Below the pieces are notes generated by a model. That model saw only the letters and a program-made list of their open reading frames with translations, was not told where the DNA came from and made no database searches. A stretch of 34,523 bases of DNA, taken from the NCBI GenBank assembly GCA_937995865.1, contig CALKJA010000081.1, positions 1 through 34,523 of the forward strand, read 5' to 3'. This document shows positions 32,795 through 34,523 of this stretch, in pieces. Source of the stretch: an uncultured Paracoccaceae bacterium (GTDB lineage Bacteria > Pseudomonadota > Alphaproteobacteria > Rhodobacterales > Rhodobacteraceae). The position numbers and the translations under genes were made by a program. How positions within the stretch are numbered: position 1 is the stretch's first letter; each line of letters starts with the position of its first letter.

Positions 32795-32839
32795 AAGAAG
32801 GAGCCCAGTTGGGGCGTGGATTAATGCAGCGGTTGCCAT
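32780..32839 (-). CDS. Leucine leader peptide of the cupin-leuA operon
   Basis: A 19-codon frame, MATAALIHAPTGLLLLSRS, with four consecutive leucine codons (CTC CTT CTT CTT, 32803-32792) and a fifth at codon 6. It stops at TGA 32782-32780, inside the first arm of an RNA hairpin. This is the layout of ribosome-mediated attenuation: a leucine shortage would stall the ribosome on the run. The ATG lies seven bases after a TATAGT -10, so the message may be leaderless, as in the Sinorhizobium trp leader. The frame stays open upstream, so the start is inferred from the promoter and position rather than from an in-frame stop. It is 138 bases upstream of the cupin. Confidence 0.65.
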   Translation of the reverse strand: MATAALIHAPTGLLLLSRS

Positions 32840-32846
32840 GGCGGCA

Positions 32847-32874
32847 ACTATACAAAGCACGGCGCAGTTGAAAA
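32847..32874 (-). promoter_or_regulatory. Promoter for the leucine leader
   Basis: On the minus strand TTTTCA (32874-32869) and TATAGT (32852-32847) are separated by 16 bases. The expected start falls at or next to the A of the leader ATG (32839). It lies just after the stop of the upstream secreted-protein gene, in the only gap between the two units. Confidence 0.5.
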
Positions 32875-32882
32875 GGGCTTTC

Positions 32883-33635
32883 TTAGAAAAGCGCGCAAGC
32901 GTCTGAATGGGCATCCTCAGCCTCGTTGCGCAACGTTGGTAAATAGTCAAAAGTGACAAGCCTGTTTCCGTCGTCAAACCCGATCCACATTGTTCCTGTA
33001 TCGGCTTGAATGGCGATCCCTTCTGGATCGCTACCGTATTGGATAAGAGGCACAGTGGCCAAAAGTGTGCCATCGGGGGCGAATTCAAAAAGGCTGTTGG
33101 TGCCCTCCCAGTCATCGACAGCGTAAAGAGCGCCCGTGCGCCTATCATACGCGATGCCCTGTGGTTCTGTCATCGGAGGCTGGGTTTGGAACCCGTCTAT
33201 GGCCCATAGCTCGGTTTTGCCTTGCATGGCCCAGATGCGTGCATTGTCATCTTGCGTGAGCACAATGGAGCCATCTGGCCGCGCAGCCAAGCCCTCAACA
33301 TCCCAAACATTGGGCCCGAGGCGGTATTTTTCGATCAGTAATACCCCGTCGCGGCTCCGACTCTCAAAACTTCCAAAGCCGTCAGCGATGATCAAACCAT
33401 CTGGAGTGACTGTGATCGCTTTGGCGGTGAACAGCTCCGTGCGTAGCGTGCGAGTAATCTCGCCAGACGCCCCCATAAAGGCGATCTCTTGGCTTTCATT
33501 GGCAATCCAAAGACCACAAAGCGTGGTGTCGAATTCAAGTGAGGATGGCCCACCCATCTCCATCGCGCTACGAAACGTAAGGTCAAGAGCGGCAGCGGGC
33601 GTGGAAAAGGCAAAACATAAGAGCAGGAAGCGCAT
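32883..33635 (-). CDS. Secreted SdiA-regulated/beta-propeller-like protein
   Basis: A 250-residue exported protein. The signal peptide is MRFLLLCFAFSTPAAA (1-16). The rest consists of short repeated blades of a propeller type: ITVTPDGLIIADGFGSFE, VEGLAARPDGSIVLTQDD, PQGIAYDRRTGALYAVDDWEG and PEGIAIQADTGTMWIGFDDG. The repeated P-x-G-I-A-x-D/Q pattern fits SdiA-regulated or phytase-like esterase families, which bind calcium or hydrolyse phosphate esters in some members. No catalytic residue can be named. No ribosome site is visible. It ends eight bases before the leader promoter and has no terminator of its own. Confidence 0.75.
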   Translation of the reverse strand: MRFLLLCFAFSTPAAALDLTFRSAMEMGGPSSLEFDTTLCGLWIANESQEIAFMGASGEITRTLRTELFTAKAITVTPDGLIIADGFGSFESRSRDGVLLIEKYRLGPNVWDVEGLAARPDGSIVLTQDDNARIWAMQGKTELWAIDGFQTQPPMTEPQGIAYDRRTGALYAVDDWEGTNSLFEFAPDGTLLATVPLIQYGSDPEGIAIQADTGTMWIGFDDGNRLVTFDYLPTLRNEAEDAHSDACALF

Positions 33636-33883
33636 GAAATAACTTTGGGGCGTTTTCCGGTGCTGACAAGTCTTTGGGTACTTTTTGTCCTTTGGTCCGC
33701 GGCCTTCCCGCCTCCCTTCTGCGCCTTGCAGGCTTGAACATTCGGTGGCGCGCTGCGCACGAAGGGCTAGTGCGGCTGTTTTGCTCTTTTCGTGGACGCT
33801 TACATGGCGGTGGTGCAGTGCTTTTGATGGTTTTTAGAACAACGAGGCTGGCAGATGGGCATTTGGGGTCTAGGTCCAGTGTC

Positions 33884-34523
33884 ATGGAAAATGCTTTAAT
33901 TATCGGGGCCTCTGGTGGGATCGGCGCTGCGCTTGTTTCGGAACTCAAAGGGCGCGGAGTTGCCGTTACTGGCCTGTCGCGTTCGCATGATGGGCTTGAT
34001 TTGACGGACCCCAAATCTGTGGATACGGCTTTGTCGAGTATAGGTTTATTTGATGTTGTCCTTGTGACGACTGGCGCTTTGGCGGGCGCCGGACATGGGC
34101 CCGAAAAATCTTTGCGGTCATTGAGACCTGAGGCGATGTTGGAACAGTTTCAGATCAATGCTGTTGGGCCTGCGTTGGTTTTGCGACATTTACCTGCGTT
34201 GTTGCCGCGGGATCGTGCGGGTTTTGCTGCTGTACTTTCGGCTCGGGTTGGGTCGATAGGTGACAATCGTTTGGGCGGTTGGTACTCCTATCGCGCGGCC
34301 AAAGCTGCCTTAAACCAGATGGTTCGTGGCGCATCCATTGAACTGGCGCGTACGCATCGGCAGGCGCGGCTTTTGGCATTGCACCCCGGTACGGTTGAAA
34401 CAGCTTTTTCCCAAGGGTATTCTGGTCACGACAAGATACGGCCCGCGCAATCCGCAAAAGCGTTGATTGACGTCCTTTTGGCGCGCAACCCAGCGGAAAG
34501 TGGCACTTTTTGGGATTGGAAAG
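33884..34523 (+). CDS. SDR-family (C-factor-like) oxidoreductase, runs off window
   Basis: The frame from the ATG at 33884 remains open to the end of the window (213 codons), so the 3' end is missing. The NAD(P)-binding motif is ALIIGASGGIGAALVSEL (4-21), with the D-L-T-D-P cofactor motif near 43-47. The catalytic serine region is VLSARVGSIGDNR and the active-site Y-x-x-x-K is YRAAK (about 137-141) in GGWYSYRAAKAALNQ. The HPGTVETAF segment follows. It resembles the C-factor (CsgA-like) short-chain dehydrogenases. An in-frame ATG at 33827 would add 19 residues of poor family fit. Substrate unknown. Confidence 0.9.
   Translation, partial: MENALIIGASGGIGAALVSELKGRGVAVTGLSRSHDGLDLTDPKSVDTALSSIGLFDVVLVTTGALAGAGHGPEKSLRSLRPEAMLEQFQINAVGPALVLRHLPALLPRDRAGFAAVLSARVGSIGDNRLGGWYSYRAAKAALNQMVRGASIELARTHRQARLLALHPGTVETAFSQGYSGHDKIRPAQSAKALIDVLLARNPAESGTFWDWK

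Noticed and set aside
33583-34014. 143-codon minus-strand frame across the right-hand intergenic region
   Set aside because: It runs antisense to the SDR start and over the start of the secreted-protein gene, with no recognisable domain and a chance-like, basic composition.

Overview
The window looks like chromosomal DNA of a marine alphaproteobacterium of the Rhodobacterales (Roseobacter group). This is inferred from protein content and gene order: a compact mreB-mreC-mreD-mrdA-rodA cluster, a kpsT-kpsE-kdsA capsule cluster, a roseobacter-type desaturase beside a di-haem peroxidase-like protein, moderately high GC, and a tRNA-Gln next to an integrase remnant. No species can be named from the sequence alone.

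Bases 1-10400 are an accessory-looking block of small enzymes, regulators and exporters. It holds a DUF2867 protein, a VOC-fold protein, a MarR-GNAT fusion with a palindrome at its start, a LysR regulator divergent from a PRISE-like short-chain reductase, and an alpha-beta-barrel (YdhR-like) protein that overlaps the reductase tail to tail. Next comes a three-exporter operon (EamA, EamA, MATE) on the minus strand. It diverges from a plus-strand LysR-GNAT-aminoglycoside-phosphotransferase-like operon, and the two share a perfect palindrome. The layout suggests handling, modification and export of one or more small molecules.

Bases 10500-11640 are a scar. A GcvA-like LysR gene loses its second half at about 11256, where it abuts the first ~47 codons of an antisense tyrosine integrase. 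That fragment lies just downstream of an intact tRNA-Gln(UUG), with an inverted repeat and a short tandem repeat between them. This is best read as the remnant of an integrative element that used the tRNA as its attachment site.

Bases 11700-19400 (all minus strand) carry kpsT-kpsE-kdsA-mscS, probably one transcription unit for Kdo-linked polysaccharide export with a BON-MscS channel at its end. An NhaA antiporter with a good downstream hairpin follows, and then an ArsR-permease pair with a clear 9-6-9 operator. Bases 19443-20803 (plus) hold a UDG-superfamily protein translationally coupled to an SseB-like protein.

Bases 20812-27908 (minus) hold the cell-elongation cluster mreB, mreC, mreD, mrdA (PBP2) and rodA, with many start/stop overlaps, followed by a glyoxylate/hydroxypyruvate reductase-like gene. 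A small zinc-ribbon protein sits upstream. Bases 28036-30611 carry a fatty acid desaturase and a secreted di-haem protein, converging. Bases 30688-32852 carry a leucine-biosynthesis unit: a short leader peptide with four consecutive leucine codons, competing RNA hairpins, a cupin gene and leuA, then a terminator-like hairpin. The right end has a secreted beta-propeller-like protein and the start of an SDR that runs off the window.
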